From the NCBI GenBank assembly GCA_945910005.1, contig OX246743.1:17322695-17386694 (forward strand): a stretch of DNA of 64,000 bases. Direction: 5' to 3'. Positions 30,678-43,647 of the stretch are shown here, piece by piece. The translations under genes were made by a program, and so were the position numbers. Numbering within the stretch: position 1 is the first letter of the stretch; every line of letters begins with the position of its first letter. The notes below the pieces were generated by a model, which was given only the letters and a program-made list of their open reading frames with translations, ran no database searches and was not told the origin of the DNA. This DNA is from Isoperla grammatica. Its lineage: Eukaryota; Arthropoda; Insecta; Plecoptera; Perlodidae.

Positions 30678-32629
30678 GCTGTGGAACTTCCTCCTCACAT
30701 GGAATGTACTTACTTGTCATGTTTCTCATCCACGCTCGGTGCTAAGCAGGCCTCGGACACCTGAGAACATACAAGAGTAGGATTATAACAGGAGCGTGCA
30801 TGCGTTGCAGTTGGAACTAAAGATCATGTGTATGGATGGCTACGTCACTAATAACACAATACGGGGCAATGCTCCCCAAGACGTGTCATTCTGACGTTTA
30901 GATTATAGAGTTGCGTGTGATGTGAACTGATTGTTGCAGAAATATCAGTATTTTTTTTTTTTTTTGGGGGGGGGGGGGATCTACCTGTAAAGTGGGGAGG
31001 GGGAAGCAATCTTGCTCCTCAATTATAACAGGATTTTGCAGCCATTGTGTGTTTAATTTGAAGCCATTAGATGCAAGTTGAAAAAAGTTTATAAATCGAG
31101 TATAATTATATTCAATAGTGCGGTTTTTATACATTTCAAAGAGGGGGAGGGGGGTGAACTCTCTGATTCGCCCCTGGCTAGGCCCCTGTAAGCGGCTATA
31201 CATACTATCTCTGCTTGTGAGAGTAACTTTTTTTCTTTGCTTTTTACTTTTCTTACTTCCCCGTTTGACAGACTAATTTTCTAAAACAACGCAACATCAA
31301 TCTAACGAAACTACATACTGGCTAATAATCACTTTTTTGATATTGTGTGTCGTTCTCAAAGCTATTACTAAAGTAACGGTAATTTCGTATGGTTTTAATA
31401 TATCCACTGTACCTTCGCAGTTTTACTCTTATAACTTTTCGTTTTCAGTGCATCCACTGTTGAAAACCGCTGGTAAATCTCTACCTTATCAATCACTATT
31501 GGTATTATATTATCTATCGTATAAATTAGCCTCGTTACAATTAACCCAGAATGAGCGTTAATTGTGTGTGTGTGTGGGGGGGGGGGGGGGGGGGGACTTG
31601 CACACGTCGTGTCGCCGGAGGAAGCAATCAAGCTCTTCTTCCTGCACTTAGTTTGAGGTCACAACACAACTGCCCAAAGCCGGTTTTACATGTTGAAGCT
31701 TTGAATGAAAGCCAAAAAAGAGTAAAAGTAGAAATTAAAAATATATGGCTACCTGTTATTACTATTACCAATACTCTTGAACTTGAATGTAAATATAGGC
31801 TAGTTAAACCTTGCATTACCTAAAAAACGATTTATGCAAGTAATGATAGTATAAACATAATAAATAGTTTGACATTTGAGTGGATCGTTCGTTTGTTGGG
31901 GGGGTTTATTCAGACTTCCAATGCAGAAAGTCCAGGTTCGATTCTCGGTTCGGTCCCCCTCACTCTAAAAGCCCATTTGCTCCGCCACTGGATTTACTGG
32001 CCACTCTTTCATATCTCCGCAGAATCGTCTGTTGCCAATGTAGACTAGAAAGTGGTTATGCTAAATATAAAAATCCGTAGCTCACTTTCGATATTATGAT
32101 CGTAGGTTCGTTGAGTCGAGTTCGAGTGCAGTGAGTGCATCCTGGTGCATCTCATGTACACTCACTGACGTATAATTAAGAGCAGTAAAGATATAACAAT
32201 TAAGGGATGTTTGTTTTGTTATTGTATTTCCTATTGATTGGCAAGCTTAGCTATAGTCGATTCAGAGGGAATAAAAATTATATTCGAAACTAATTGTTAT
32301 TTAAGGGGTTTTATTTGTTATTCTTAGCGCTAGTTCGACTCTCGCTTTACAAACAATCCCAATTAATGACGCACTTCCCGAGATGTTCCTCAGTTAAAAG
32401 GCGAATACTATCCTCAGACATACCTTGCACAGCTACACGCAAATTCTCTAATAAAGTTACATCTATAAACAAATAAATACATATTTTGTCGACACTACCT
32501 TTTTTATCATCTACTAAAAATAATACTATTATAATCTTAACAACTATATTAAAATAAATACTCTACGTAAGAGTGAGCTGAAGGAATTCTGGATTTTCAC
32601 CTATGACCGAGGAAAACATCAGTTCGTGT
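30678..32629. other. intergenic, homopolymer-rich
   Basis: No gene is supported. Features are a T-run and G-run at about 30950-30978, a (TG)n/G-run at about 31563-31594, and a GGTTCGATTCTCGG word at about 31934 resembling a tRNA B box. TTTGCTCCGCCACTG at about 31977 looks like a worn hAT end. Short open frames here have low-complexity translations. Confidence 0.4.
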
Positions 32630-32699
32630 TGCGTGAGAATCGAACCGACAATCTCCCGCCTTGTCTCTCATCCCATGTGCTACCCTACCACTGAAAGAT
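32630..32699 (-). repeat. tRNA-like (SINE head) segment at array edge
   Basis: On the minus strand, TTTCAGTGGTAGGGTAGCAC (A-box-like D arm) is followed about 30 bases later by GTCGGTTCGATTCTCAC (B-box and T-arm-like). The acceptor stem is not evident, so it is a tRNA-derived SINE or a decayed tRNA. Its first part is the unit amplified in the adjoining 62 bp array. Confidence 0.5.
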
Positions 32700-35600
32700 G
32701 TATCTCGATACACCCTCCCGCATTGTCCCTCATCCCATGTGCTACCCTACCACTGAAAGATGTATCTCGATACACCCTCCCGCATTGTCCCTCATCCCAT
32801 GTGCTACCCTACCACTGAAAGATGTATCTCGATACACCCTCCCGCCTTGTCTCTCATCCCATGTGCTACCCTACCACTGAAAGATGTATCTCGATACACC
32901 CTCCCGCATTGTCCCTCATCCCATGTGCTACCCTACCACTGAAAGATGTATCTCGATACACCCTCCCGCATTGTCCCTCATCCCATGTGCTACCCTACCA
33001 CTGAGAGATTTATCTCAATACACCCTCCCGCATTGTCCCTCATCCCATGTGCTACCCTACCACTGAAAGATGTATCTCGATACACCCTCCCGCATTGTCC
33101 CTCATCCCATGTGCTACCCTACCACTGAAAGATTTATCTCGATACACCCTCCCGCATTGTCTCTCATCCCATGTGCTACCCTACCACTGAAAGATGTATC
33201 TCGATACACCCTCCCGCATTGTCCTTCAACCCATGTGCTACCCGACCACTGAAAGATTTATCTCGATACACCCTCCCGCATTGTCCCTCATCCCATGTGC
33301 TACCCTACCACTGAAAGATTTATCTCGATACACCCTCCCGCATTGTCCCTCATCCCATGTGCTACCCTACCACTGAAAGATTTATCTCGATACAACCTCC
33401 CGCATTGTCCCTCATCCCATGTGCTACCCTACCACTGAAAGATTTATCTCGATACACCCTCCCGCATTGTCCCTCATCCCATGTGCTACCCTACCACTAA
33501 AAGATGTATCTCGATACACCCTCCCGCATTGTCCCTCATCCCATGTGCTACCCTACCACTGAAAGATTTATCTCGATACACCCTCCCGCATTGTCCCTCA
33601 TCCCATGTGCTACCCTACCACTGAAAGATTTATCTCGATACACCCTCCCGCATTGTCCCTCATCCCATGTGCTATCCTACCACTGAAAGATGTATCTCGA
33701 TACACCCTCCCGCATTGTCCCTCATCCCATGTGCTACCCTACCACTGAAAGATGTATCTCGATACACCCTCCCGCATTGTCCCTCATCCCATGTGCTACC
33801 CTACCACTGAAAGATGTATCTCGATACACCCTCCCGCATTGTCCATCATCCCATGTGCTACCCTACCACTGAAAGATTTATCTCGATACACCCTCCCGCA
33901 TTGTCCCTCATCCCATGTGCTACCCTACCACTGAAAGATGTATCTCGATACACCCTCCCGCATTGTCCCTCATCCCATGTGCTACCCTACCACTGAAAGA
34001 TTTATCTCGATACACCCTCCCGCATTGTCCCTCATCCCATGTGCTACCCTACCACTGAAAGATTTATCTCGATACATCCTCCCGCATTGTCCCTCATCCC
34101 ATGTGCTACCCTACCACTGAAAGATGTATCTCGATACACCCTCCCGCATTGTCCCTCATCCCATGTGCTACCCTACCACTGAAAGATTTATCTCGATACA
34201 CCCTCCCGCATTGTCCCTCATCCCATGTGCTACCCTGTCCCTACCACTGAATGATTTATCTCGATACACCCTCCCGCATTGTCCCTCATCCCATGTGCTA
34301 CCCTACCACTGAAAGATTTATCTCGATACACCCTCCCGCATTGTCCCTCATCCCATGTGCTACCCTGTCCCTACCACTGAAAGATTTATCTCGATACACC
34401 CTCCCGCATTGTCCCTCATCCCATGTGCTACCCTACCACTGAAAGATTTATCTCGATACACCCTCCTCATCCCATGTGCTACCCTGTCCCTACCACTAAA
34501 AGATTTATCTCGATACACCCTCCCGCATTGTCCCTCATCCCATGTGCTACCCTACCACTGAAAGATTTATCTCGATACATCCTCCCGCATTGTCCCTCAT
34601 CCCATGTGCTACCCTACCACTGAAAGATGTATCTCGATACACCCTCCCGCATTGTCCCTCATCCCTTGTGCTACCCTACCACTGAAAGATTTATCTCGAT
34701 ACACCCTCCCGCATTGTCCCTCATCCCATGTGCTACCCTGTCCCTACCACTGAAAGATTTATCTCGATACACCCTCCCGCATTGTCCCTCATCCCATGTG
34801 CTACCCTACCACTGAAAGATTTATCTCGATACACCCTCCCGCATTGTCCCTCATCCCATGTGCTACCCTACCACTGAAAGATTTATCTCGATACACCCTC
34901 CCGCATTGTCCCTCATCCCATGTGCTACCCTACCACTGAAAGATGTATCTCGATACACCCTCCCGCATTGTCCCTCATCCCATGTGCTACCCTACCACTG
35001 AAAGATGTATCTCGATACACCCTCCCGCATTGTCCCTCATCCCATGTGCTACCCTACCACTGAAAGATGTATCTCGATACACCCTCCCGCATTGTCCCTC
35101 ATCCCATGTGCTACCCTACCACTGAAAGATGTATCTCGATACACCCTCCCGCATTGTCCCTCATCCCATGTGCTACCCTACCACTGAAAGATTTATCTCG
35201 ATACACCCTCCCGCATTGTCCCTCATCCCATGTGCTACCCTACCACTGAAAGATGTATCTCGATACACCCTCCCGCATTGTCCCTCATCCCATGTGCTAC
35301 CCTACCACTGAAAGATTTATCTCGATACACCCTCCCGCATTGTCCCTCATCCCATGTGCTACCCTACCACTGAAAGATTTATCTCGATACACCCTCCCGC
35401 ATTGTCCCTCATCCCATGTGCTACCCTGTCCCTACCACTGAAAGATTTATCTCGATACACCCTCCCGCATTGTCCCTCATCCCATGTGCTTCCCCACCAC
35501 TGAAAGATTTATCTCGATACACCCTCCCGCATTGTCCCTCATCCCATGTGCTACCCTGTCCCTACCACTGAAAGATTTATCTCGATACACCCTCCCGCAT

Positions 35601-36637
35601 TGTCCCTCATCCCATGTGCTACCCTACCACTGAAAGATGTATCTCGATACACCCTCCCGCATTGTCCCTCATCCCATGTGCTACCCTACCACTGAAAGAT
35701 TTATCTCGATACATCCTCCCGCATTGTCCCTCATCCCATGTGCTACCCTGTCCCTACCACTGAAAGATTTATCTCGATACACCCTCCCGCATTGTCCCTC
35801 ATCCCATGTGCTACCCTGTCCCTACCACTGAAAGATTTATCTCGATACACCCTCCCGCATTGTCCCTCATCCCATGTGCTACCCTACCACTGAAAGATTT
35901 ATCTCGATACATCCTCCCGCATTGTCCCTCATCCCATGTGCTACCCTGTCCCTACCACTGAAAGATTTATCTCGATACACCCTCCCGCATTGTCCCTCAT
36001 CCCATGTGCTACCCTGTCCCTACCACTGAAAGATTTATCTCGATACACCCTCCCGCATTGTCCCTCATCCCATGTGCTACCCTACCACTGAAAGATTTAT
36101 CTCGATACATCCTCCCGCATTGTCCCTCATCCCATGTGCTACCCTGTCCCTACCACTGAAAGATTTATCTCGATACACCCTCCCGCATTGTCCCTCATCC
36201 CATGTGCTACCCTACCACTGAAAGATTTATCTCGATACACCCTCCCGCATTGTCCCTCATCCCATGTGCTACCCTGTCCCTACCACTGAAAGATTTATCT
36301 CGATACACCCTCCCGCATTGTCCCTCATCCCATGTGCTACCCTACCACTGAAAGATGTATCTCGATACACCCTCCCGCATTGTCCCTCATCCCATGTGCT
36401 ACCCTACCACTGAAAGATGTATCTCGATACACCCTCCCGCATTGTCCCTCATCCCATGTGCTACCCTACCACTGAAAGATTGATCTCGATACACCCTCCC
36501 GCATTGTCCCTCATCCCATGTGCTACCCTACCACTGAAAGATTTATCTCGATACACCCTCCCGCATTGTCCCTCATCCCATGTGCTACCCTGTCCCTACC
36601 ACTGAAAGATTTATCTCGATACACCCTCCCGCATTGG
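32644..36637. repeat. 62 bp satellite array, about sixty units
   Basis: The unit runs TGAAAGATGTATCTCGATAC, then ACCCTCCCGCATTGTCCC and TCATCCCATGTGCTACCCTA. Two variant sites recur, GATGTATC or GATTTATC. From about 34230 many units are 68 bp through an added CTGTCC before CTACCAC. The period is not a multiple of three, so the 60-codon frames it creates are not genes. On the minus strand each unit keeps the A-box-like TTTCAGTGGTAGGGTAGCAC, and in place of the B box has the small palindrome TGTATCGAGATACA. Confidence 0.97.
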
Positions 36638-37002
36638 ATCGTCCATAACATGAACACAAAGCAGGATCTTGTCCAATCTAAACATCATTTCCATCACCAT
36701 AACAAACCTACATGATGTTGGTAACACACTGAGGGGGCGATGTATCTATCTTACTACACCTTATTATATTAATGTTTCCTTGTACTGAACGCAAGTTATC
36801 AAACAACGTGTGTCCTTGTTCGATATATGGGTCTGTTAACCCCACCCTTACGCGTGGCCGTGTATATTAGAGTCGATAGAGTATTTTTAGGAACGTTGTG
36901 GGCGGTTATGTGGGTCATTGGAACAAGCTGGCTCAACGTCAGACGTTGTGCGCGGTTGTACGTTGAGTTGAGTTTAGGGAGATGATTTATTGTTGTTTCT
37001 AA
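36638..37002. other. spacer after 62 bp array
   Basis: No gene or repeat is recognised. Confidence 0.35.
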
Positions 37003-37180
37003 TTATTATTATTATTATTATTATTATTTATTCAACAATCTCTTAGGTACAATTCATATAGTTACAGACTTACGCTTGAGTGTGGACCCAGGTAGATCTA
37101 CACCTATACTACAAGCTCCATGACACAAAGTGCTAAACCTGCTTTTTAATCGAAACCTTGAGAGGTTCGTGGGTGTGTTT
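37003..37180 (-). mobile_element. LINE 3' end with (AAT)n tail
   Basis: The minus strand ends GATTGTTGAATAAATAATAA and continues as (AAT)n (37003-37029). A polyadenylation signal merging into a trinucleotide tail is LINE-like. No coding part remains. Confidence 0.4.
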
Positions 37181-37787
37181 AGTTTACTCACTGAGTTGTC
37201 ATATCAACGCTTGGGGGGGGGGGGGGGCATTTGCAGCCCCCCGGAAAATAAAAATTTAATTTTATAGTATCACTTTCATCATTCTCCTTGTTATTAATGC
37301 AAAAAGTAATACATTTTTTTTTTAAATGTGCCTATTATTCAAATGAATTCATGTGTTTTGTCCCTGTCATGTGTGCCTATAATTTTAGTATTTTAGATCG
37401 TAGATAGTATTTAGTTGTAGATCTAAAGATAAAGTGTCCATTCGTCCCGTTTTTTAAAGACCTGTCCCGGTGTCCCGACAACTGTTCACGGGACGCTGTT
37501 TTGTCCCGTTTTTGTAAATATACCGATCTCACGGTAGCTCGTGGCTAGTCTGCTCTAAATTCACCGACTCCACGCGTATTCTGTAGTGTATACACTTGTC
37601 TGCTGACCTTGACTTTGCAGTGTGTTGGCTGGCGGAGTGTAGAGGGGGTGGGGTTGGTTGACGGCATCGGTAACACGAATTATCCCGAGCCCCAACGAAG
37701 TTGCTGAAGTTTTGAAGCCGAACAACGTGATGCTGTCCGTTCTTGTCTGTCTAGGGGTCTACTACAGTCAGCGTCCAGCGATCATAA

Positions 37788-37945
37788 TGCCGAAACGTAA
37801 GTGTAAGTTTACTGATACTATTAAAAACGAATTTCCATTCCTAAAACAGAGGTTTTCGGGTGACAAAGTGGAATGCACGATTTGCAAGGCACAATTATGA
37901 TGGTATCGAGCATGGAGGTAGGTCAGACGTTGTAAATCACATGTG
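37788..37945 (+). pseudogene. BED/SPIN-DOC-like zinc-finger remnant of a hAT-type gene
   Basis: ATG at 37788 starts MPKRKCKFTDTIKNEFPFL, leading to a CxxC pair (VECTICKAQ). After a shift the sequence continues as IEHGGRSDVVNHM before a stop. This is the N-terminal zinc finger common to hAT-like transposases and genes domesticated from them. The expected final His comes after the break and the transposase core is absent. The preceding GTCCCG-rich stretch (37440-37515) and a GTCCCGTTTTTT word at 38047 may mark the old element. Confidence 0.5.
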
Positions 37946-39448
37946 AATCACACACATTTCGCCTCCCGCGGTTGGGGCTTCGCCCCAGATCCCTTCTACC
38001 CTGCGCAACTACAAGCCACAAAAATCTACTATCTGGTAACTATTCTGTCCCGTTTTTTTTTACTTTTTAAATATGGACACGTGTTCCCCCTCCCCATCAC
38101 CCCTTGGTTGAAACGACTGATGTAGTATATAGTTGCTCCTCATTTTATCAGTTAAAAAATAACATTTCTAATAATTGTTTTATATAGGACCATCATTATA
38201 TATTTTATACATTGCACTCTGCAAAATCCCTGCATTCATTGTACCCCCCCCCTCCCCTCCCCATGGCATGGTACGACGAGAGCATTTGTACCGGTAGATA
38301 ACAAAAATCATACATTAAATTTACCAATAAAGATAATGAACTAAAACTTGATTTTTACCGTGCGATCCCCAGCAAAAAAATTAGCAATATTTTCCATAAT
38401 GTTTTAGCACCGGATTTCAATCAACATAACTTAGAACAAGGTTCATTTTTGCCACTTTTGTTCAGACGCCTTAAAACTGGGACTATCCCTTCCAATACAT
38501 TGAAGAACAAAACAATCACTCATCCCATCACCCAATAAAACACACTACACACAAACACACTTTCACCCAATATGCATTGAGCATTGTTGTCAATTAAGCG
38601 AGTGTGAGATTGAGGTTATGAGACGTTACTGCCTTGCGTGGGACTCGAACCCACACCTGCTTGGTTCCAATATAACCACAAGATTGTTCATCACTTACGT
38701 CGTGCACCATAGCTGCAGCTGTTTCTGTGTCACATCCCGGTTAGCTGGCACTGAGACACCATTCCTGTCAGCACTTCGCTTTAATTTCACCGTCTCCGAA
38801 TTAAAGTTTCGTGAACTGAAGAATTTAGCGTTATTATTTATCCATTACCACAACAGTAGTTGGATTGTTAGTGACGCTGTGGTGTCAATACTTGAATGGT
38901 AATGCTGTGTGTGAAGCTGTCAGTACATTGGCCACTGATGTTAGAGTTGACATATAGTGTTTGTGTGCAGCCTACGATAGTTGAGTTGATACCTACACGT
39001 GTTATAGTTGTTCAAATGTAATTTTTATTTATCACAATCTATCTTCTCAATTTAATAAATGTCAGTTCATTTGTGATACGTGTGTAATGCTGTTCGTTTG
39101 TCACTTGAAATTTCACTTCTTATTTGCTCCAGCTGCTTTGACAATTCAAATGTCACAATTATTGTCATAATTATTTTCGAAGTTCGGTTAACACTGGACG
39201 TCTTTGTAGTTGTTATCAACTCAATTTCAACACAATATCTTCTTCACACTTATTGTCACCTGTTAACACTCAATACAGTTAATTTCGTCTTTTAATCAAA
39301 ATTTGACTGCTCTATAGTTTCTAACTTTCTAATGTCAATCATTTATTGACACTGTCATACTAACAACATAAATACCTCAATAGTTTGTCTTGCTATTCAA
39401 CACAACAAGTCGTGACTGTGTCGTTTGGCTCTAATCAAAGACACATCT
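37946..39448. other. intergenic with a tRNA-like B box
   Basis: On the minus strand, GGTGTGGGTTCGAGTCCCAC at about 38641-38660 is a perfect T-arm/B-box pattern, but I could not fold a full cloverleaf around it. It is probably a tRNA-derived SINE. Nothing else is recognised. The 71-codon frame at 39080-39295 has no motif. Confidence 0.35.
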
Positions 39449-41945
39449 AGTTTCGACTGTATCAACACTGATTGAAGCCTGTACTATTTAGTTTCTAGAC
39501 TCTATCACCATTTGACACCTCTAGTTTCGACTCTAAACCAAACACTGACACATCTAGTTTCGACTGTATCAACACTGATTGAAGCCTGTACTATTTAGTT
39601 TCTAGACTCTATCACCATTTGACACCTCTAGTTTCGACTCTAAACCAAACACTGACACCTCTAGTTTCGACTGTATCAACACCTAATGGACGCCTGTAAC
39701 AATATTTAGTTTCTAGACTCTTAATCAAACACTTAACACTTCTAGTTTTCAACTCTTAATCACCACTTGACATCTCTAGTTTCGACTGTATCAACACCTA
39801 ATGGACGCCTGTAACAATATTTAGTTTCTAGACTCTTAATCAAACACTTAACACTTCTAGTTTTCAACTCTTAATCACCACTTGACATCTCTAGTTTCGA
39901 CTGTATCAACACCTAATGGACGCCTGTAACAATATTTAGTTTCTAGACTCTTAATCAAACACTTAACACTTCTAGTTTTCAACTCTTAATCACCACTTGA
40001 CATCTCTAGTTTCGACTGTATCAACACCTAATGGACGCCTGTAACAATATTTAGTTTCTAGACTCTTAATCAAACACTTAACACTTCTAGTTTTCAACTC
40101 TTAATCACCACTTGACATCTCTAGTTTCGACTGTATCAACACCTAATGGACGCCTGTAACAATATTTAGTTTCTAGACTCTTAATCAAACGCTTAACACT
40201 TCTAGTTTTCAACTCTTAATCACCACTTGACATCTCTAGTTTCGACTGTATCAACACCTAATGGACACCTGTAACAATATTTAGTTTCTAGACTCTTAAT
40301 CAAACACTTAACACTTCTAGTTTTCAACTCTTAATCACCACTTGACATCTCTAGTTTCGACTGTATCAACACCTAATGGACGCCTGTAACAATATTTAGT
40401 TTCTAGACTCTTAATCAAACACTTAACACTTCTAGTTTTCAACTCTTAATCACCACTTGACATCTCTAGTTTCGACTGTATCAACACCTAATGGACGCCT
40501 GTAACAATATTTAGTTTCTAGACTCTTAATCAAACGCTTAACACTTCTAGTTTTCAACTCTTAATCACCACTTGACATCTCTAGTTTCGACTGTATCAAC
40601 ACTTATTGACGCCTGTAACAATATTTAGTTTCTAGACTCTTAATCAAACATTTAACACTTCTAGTTTTCAACTCTTAATCACCACTTGACATCTCTAGTT
40701 TCGACTGTATCAACACTTATTGACGCCTGTAACAATATTTAGTTTCTAGACTCGTAATCAAACATTTAACACTTCTAGTTTTCAGCTCTTAATCACCACT
40801 TGACATCTCTAGTTTCGACTGTATCAACACTTATTGACGCCTGTAACAATATTTAGTTTCTAGACTCTTAGTTAACTAAACTTAACACTTCTAGTTTTCA
40901 ACTCTTAATCACCACTTGACATCTCTAGTTTCGACTGTATCAACACTTATTGACGCCTGTAATAATATTTTGATTCTAGACTCTTAATTAACTAAACTTA
41001 ACACTTCTAGTTTTCAACTCTTAATCACCACTTGACATCTCTAGTTTCGACTGTATCAACACTTATTGACGCCTGTAATAACATTTTGATTCTAGACTCT
41101 TAGTTAACTAAACTTAACACTTCTAGTTTTCAACTCTTAATCACCACTTGACATCTCTAGTTTCGACTGTATCAACACCTAATGGACACCTGTAACAATA
41201 TTTAGTTTCTAGACTCTTAATCAAACACTTAACACTTCTAGTTTTCAACTCTTAATCACCACTTGACATCTCTAGTTTCGACTGTATCAACACTTATTGA
41301 CGCCTGTAACAATATTTAGTTTCTAGACTCTTAATCAAACATTTAACACTTCTAGTTTTCAACTCTTAATCACCACTTGACATCTCTAGTTTCGACTGTA
41401 TCAACACTTATTGACGCCTGTAACAATATTTGGTTTCTAGACTCTTAGTTAACTAAACTTAACACTTCTAGTTTTCAACTCTTAATCACCACTTGACATC
41501 TCTAGTTTCGACTGTATCAACACTTATTGACGCCTGTAACAATATTTGGTTTCTAGACTCTTAGTTAACTAAACTTAACACTTCTAGTTTTCAACTCTTA
41601 ATCACCACTTGACATCTCTAGTTTCGACTGTATCAACACTTATTGACGCCTGTAATAACATTTTGATTCTAGACTCTTAATTAACTAAACTTAACACTTC
41701 TAGTTTTCAACTCTTAATCACCACTTGACATCTCTAGTTTCGACTGTATCAACACTTATTGACGCCTGTAACAATATTTTGATTCTAGACTCTTAATTAA
41801 CTAAACTTAACACTTCTAGTTTTCAACTCTTAATCACCACTTGACATCTCTAGTTTCGACTGTATCAACACTTATTGACGCCTGTAACAATATTTTGATT
41901 CTAGACTCTTAATTAACTAAACTTAACACTTCTAGTTTTCGACTC
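39449..41945. repeat. 115 bp higher-order satellite
   Basis: The unit contains three related sub-blocks, each with CTAGTTT(T)C: CTAGTTTCGACTGTATCAAC, TTAGTTTCTAGACTCTTAAT and TTCTAGTTTTCAACTCTTAA. Starts at 39661, 39776 and 39891 give a 115 bp period. The first two units (39449-39658) are about 105 bp and diverged. Middle units are nearly identical. Later units switch to an ACTTATTGACGCC and TTAACTAAACTTAACAC variant. There is no coding potential. Confidence 0.95.
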
Positions 41946-42687
41946 ATAATCATCACCATTTGACACCTTTAGTTTCCACTTATAATCCACTTATTGGCGC
42001 CTATCATTGAACCGTAGAGAACGCGGCCGTCTCTGTCACCACAGCACAGTTAAATGTCCAATGGTGCGCCCGTACACACGTGGTCGTGGTCGCTAGAAAT
42101 GCACCGCGCGCTCTTTGTTAAACAATAAAATGCTTCCTTTCATGGACGACCCAATGCGAGGCGAGTAGAGGGGCCTTTGACTTCTTTCTTCCTGTATCCT
42201 GTGCGCATGCCCGAGGATAAGATGCAGAGATAAGTGGATCTATCTCATCTCGATTATGTAATACAGTAATAGCGTGGGGCTATTTTCATTTCCATTTTTT
42301 TTTTGTTTTTTTTTTTGCTATTTTGGCAGCATTCCTTAAAGCTGTTGTGTTATGATCGACCTTCCCTGCGGGACCCCCCGATTTCTGTTGGCTTTACAGT
42401 AAACACGAGGTAAACGAAAATATGTGATAGATAATTTAGTGCTCTTTCTTGTGAATGTTTCTTTGTCTTTTTTTAATTCATCTTTATTCATCTTCAATCA
42501 GTGTACATCGTATAAGATACATGATACTGTTTAGCCATTTTTGGCCTACAAATCGAAGAAGATAACACCCACCTAGGGCCGAAACCCTGTGTGGGCGTAT
42601 TCTAATTTAACAAGATGGCGCTAAGAAATTATATCAATTTATAACTGAAAAAGAGAAAGAAACCGACCATTGAGACATTCTCAAATA
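41946..42687. other. spacer between satellites, possible LINE 3' end
   Basis: At about 42468-42600 the minus strand reads GGCCCTAGGTGGGTGTTATC and then GAATAAAGATGAATTAAAA, which looks like a LINE 3' terminus. The segment 42630-42687 is repeated at 44036-44098. Confidence 0.4.
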
Positions 42688-43647
42688 CAAGATAACGCTA
42701 TCCGACGGCTTGAATACAGCAAGATGGCGCTATCCGACGGCTTTAATACAGCAAGATGGCGCTATCCGACGGCTTTAATACAGCAAGATGGCGCTATCCG
42801 ACGGCTTTAATACAACAAGATGGCGCTATCCGACGGCTTTAATACAACAAGATGGCGCTATCCGACGGCTTTAATACAACAAGATGGCGCTATCCGACGG
42901 CTTTAATACAGCAAGATGGCGCTATCCGACGGCTTTAATACAGCAAGATGGCGCTATCCGACGGCTTTAATACAACAAGATGGCGCTATCCGACGGCTTT
43001 AATACAACAAGATGGCGCTATCCGACGGCTTTAATACAACAAGATGGCGCTATCCGACGGCTTTAATACAACAAGATGGCGCTATCCGACGGCTTTAATA
43101 CAACAAGATGGCGCTATCCGACGGCTTTAATACAACAAGATGGCGCTATCCGACGGCTTTAATACAGCAAGATGGCGCTATCCGACGGCTTTAATACAGC
43201 AAGATGGCGCTATCCGACGGCTTTAATACAGCAAGATGGCGCTATCCGACGGCTTTAATACAGCAAGATGGCGCTATCCGACGGCTTTAATACAGCAAGA
43301 TGGCGCTATCCGACGGCTTTAATACAGCAAGATGGCGCTATCCGACGGCTTTAATACAGCAAGATGGCGCTATCCGACGGCTTTAATACAGCAAGATGGC
43401 GCTATCCGACGGCTTTAATACAACAAGATGGCGCTATCCGACGGCTTTAATACAGCAAGATGGCGCTATCCGACGGCTTTAATACAGCAAGATGGCGCTA
43501 TCCGACGGCTTTAATACAGCAAGATGGCGCTATCCGACGGCTTTAATACAGCAAGATGGCGCTATCCGACGGCTTTAATACAGCAAGATGGCGCTATCCG
43601 ACGGCTTTAATACAGCAAGATGGCGCTATCCGACGGCTTTAATACAG
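42688..43647. repeat. 32 bp satellite, thirty units
   Basis: Exactly 960 bp, thirty head-to-tail units of CAAGATGGCGCTATCCGACG plus GCTTTAATACAG or GCTTTAATACAA. Apart from that G/A site, and a variant first unit (GATAACG, TTGAAT), the units look identical. Each contains AAGATGGCG, the core of the YY1 site, and AGATGGCGC, which fits the 3' half of the CTCF core AGRKGGCRS. Confidence 0.98.

Noticed and set aside
32603..36715. More than twenty overlapping frames of about 60 codons reading CYPTTERCISIHPPALS
   Set aside because: They arise because a 62 bp unit is read in all three frames in turn. Each ends at the same stop every three units. No start context, splicing or selection is visible.
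37658..37787. Upstream part of the open frame before the zinc-finger remnant as coding sequence
   Set aside because: The recognisable protein starts at the ATG at 37788. The upstream codons have no family resemblance.
38618..38700. Functional tRNA gene on the minus strand
   Set aside because: The B box GGTTCGAGTCC is good, but no acceptor stem or anticodon arm could be paired. A SINE fragment is more likely.
42688..43647. CRISPR array
   Set aside because: Units are contiguous and identical with no variable spacers, and the DNA is eukaryotic. It is a satellite.
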